Below, one piece after another: positions 63,201 to 64,000 of a stretch of DNA of 64,000 nucleotides. Under the pieces are notes generated by a model. That model saw only the letters and a program-made list of their open reading frames with translations, was not told where the DNA came from and did not search any database. Origin of the DNA: Aeromonas rivuli (lineage in GTDB: Bacteria; Pseudomonadota; Gammaproteobacteria; Enterobacterales; Aeromonadaceae). The DNA is taken from positions 1 to 64,000 of the forward strand of contig NZ_CDBJ01000032.1 in the NCBI RefSeq assembly GCF_000820045.1, given 5' to 3'. Each line of letters begins with the position of its first letter. Positions within the stretch are counted from its first letter, which is position 1. The translations under genes and the position numbers were made by a program.

Positions 63201-63902
63201 TCAGGAGGATGAGTCCAGCGCCCAGGCCACCGCGGCCTCGGCGTGAAGAGCCGCCGTGTCGTAGAGCGGCACTCTGGTGTGCTCCGGGCCGACCAGCAGG
63301 GCTATCTCGGTACACCCCAGGATCACCGCCTCGGCCCCCGCCGCCGCCAGCTCCCCGATGATGGCCAGATAGTCAGCCCTGGATGCCTCTTTTATCTCAC
63401 CCAGACAGAGCTCCTCATAGATGATGCGGTGCACCCTCGCCTGGGCCGCCGCCGTTGGCACCAGCACCTTGAGTCCAAACTTGTCCCGAAGGCGCCCCTT
63501 GTAGAAATCCTGCTCCATGGTGAAGCGGGTGCCAAGCAGTCCCACTGTGCCGATGCCATCTTCAATCAGCCGCAGGGCGGTGGCATCGGCGATATGCAGC
63601 AGAGGAATATCCACGGAGGCTGCTATCTCGTCGGCCACCTTGTGCATGGTATTGGTGGCGATCAGCAGGCAGTCGGCCCCGCCCGCTTGCAGACTCTGGG
63701 CCGCCTTGCCGAGCAGCCGGGCGGTGGCGGGCCAGTCTCCGGCGTGCTGCAACCGCTCTATCTCGGCAAAGTCGACGCTGTTGAGCAGCACCCGCGCCGA
63801 ATGCAGGCCCCCGAGCCGCCCCCTGACGCCGCGATTGAGCGCCTGATAATAGCTGAGGCTCGACTCCCAGCTCATGCCCCCTAACACACCTATGCATTTC
63901 AT
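63201..63902 (-). CDS. ygeA: YgeA-type aspartate/glutamate racemase
   Basis: A 233-residue cofactor-independent amino-acid racemase close to E. coli YgeA: GVLGGMSWESSLSYY at the start, ATNTMHKVADEI (82-93) and ILGCTEIALLV (around Cys197). The first active-site position is Thr83, not Cys, with Cys197 as the second, the same Thr/Cys arrangement as the E. coli L-aspartate/glutamate racemase. It stands alone, with no further gene visible to 64000. Confidence 0.93.
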   Translation of the reverse strand: MKCIGVLGGMSWESSLSYYQALNRGVRGRLGGLHSARVLLNSVDFAEIERLQHAGDWPATARLLGKAAQSLQAGGADCLLIATNTMHKVADEIAASVDIPLLHIADATALRLIEDGIGTVGLLGTRFTMEQDFYKGRLRDKFGLKVLVPTAAAQARVHRIIYEELCLGEIKEASRADYLAIIGELAAAGAEAVILGCTEIALLVGPEHTRVPLYDTAALHAEAAVAWALDSSS

Positions 63903-63960
63903 TCGCTCGCCTCTCCTCTCGCGCCGCCTCGCCCTCTGGGTTGCGGTGCGTTATACGGAC

Positions 63961-63980
63961 AAAAAAGGCCCCGCAGGGCC
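63961..63980 (-). terminator. Terminator of a gene beyond the right edge
   Basis: GGCCC (63967-63971) and GGGCC (63976-63980) with a T run on the minus strand; it would end a minus-strand gene starting beyond 64000. Confidence 0.7.
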
Positions 63981-64000
63981 AGCAACAAAACAGATTGCTT

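Noticed and set aside
63201-63902. Inactive racemase because the first catalytic Cys is missing
   Set aside because: The position is Thr83, the same as in the active E. coli L-aspartate/glutamate racemase, so activity is expected.

Overview
The window is chromosomal DNA of a GC-rich gammaproteobacterium, most likely Aeromonas. The proteins resemble Vibrio and Escherichia orthologues throughout. Several neighbourhoods are of the Vibrio/Aeromonas type: hpt next to a LuxR/HapR-type regulator (litR), a DUF2796/ABC zinc-regulated operon, and a cysG-D-N-permease-C sulfate operon. This assignment is inference from gene content; no database was searched.

Layout. 1-310: the 5' tip of a 16S rRNA gene on the minus strand with its leader, boxA and tandem promoters. 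500-5700: erpA, a coiled-coil membrane protein and clcA on minus, then hemL and a membrane protein on plus. 5980-14850 (minus): a large secreted DUF11-type protein, a START-domain protein, yaeR, mrcB and hrpB. 14939-21995 (plus): thpR-sfsA-dksA-gluQ-pcnB-folK-panB-panC and a monooxygenase-like protein. 22053-28166: yadGH, hpt, litR, ubiX-mpl and ppa. 28317-33831: two unknown exported proteins, then a putative Zur-controlled zinc operon (ytfJ, a His/Cys peptide, zrgA-like, an ABC ATPase and permease, DUF3299). 34014-44235: a TIGR03899 protein, an AT-rich island with one NACHT-pentapeptide gene, and the sulfate-assimilation operon. 44430-50580: qmcA-ybbK, a CBS protein, yheS-TIGR02444-rlmJ and two small membrane proteins. 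50747-53217: a second AT-rich island of small unknown genes. 53543-64000: a MerR regulator with an oxidoreductase, a lysozyme-inhibitor-like protein, putP, an L,D-transpeptidase, a YbdG-type channel, ackA, a YhcH protein, an acyltransferase and ygeA.

The most unusual part is the pair of AT-rich islands. Each has the same ~165 bp repeat (repeat A, carrying a 22-codon ORF) on its left and the same ~78 bp repeat (repeat B) on its right, both in the same orientation, about 2.2-2.4 kb apart. Island 1 carries a 691-residue STAND NTPase: a NACHT-like ATPase core followed by about 200 residues of pentapeptide repeats. That is the architecture of bacterial NLR-like antiphage proteins. Island 2 carries three small genes, the last resembling a papain/transglutaminase-fold Cys-His-Asp protein. 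Dispersed repeats framing different cargo suggest a shared insertion mechanism or a recombination-prone site.

Smaller observations include an AUU start codon for pcnB matching the E. coli case, a two-repeat 35-codon ORF coupled by ATGA overlaps between yadG and yadH, an IscR-like site on the erpA promoter, a Zur-like box before ytfJ, and a 41-codon ORF with its own promoter and terminator at 61643-61768. No tRNA gene, CRISPR array, transposase or integrase was recognised.
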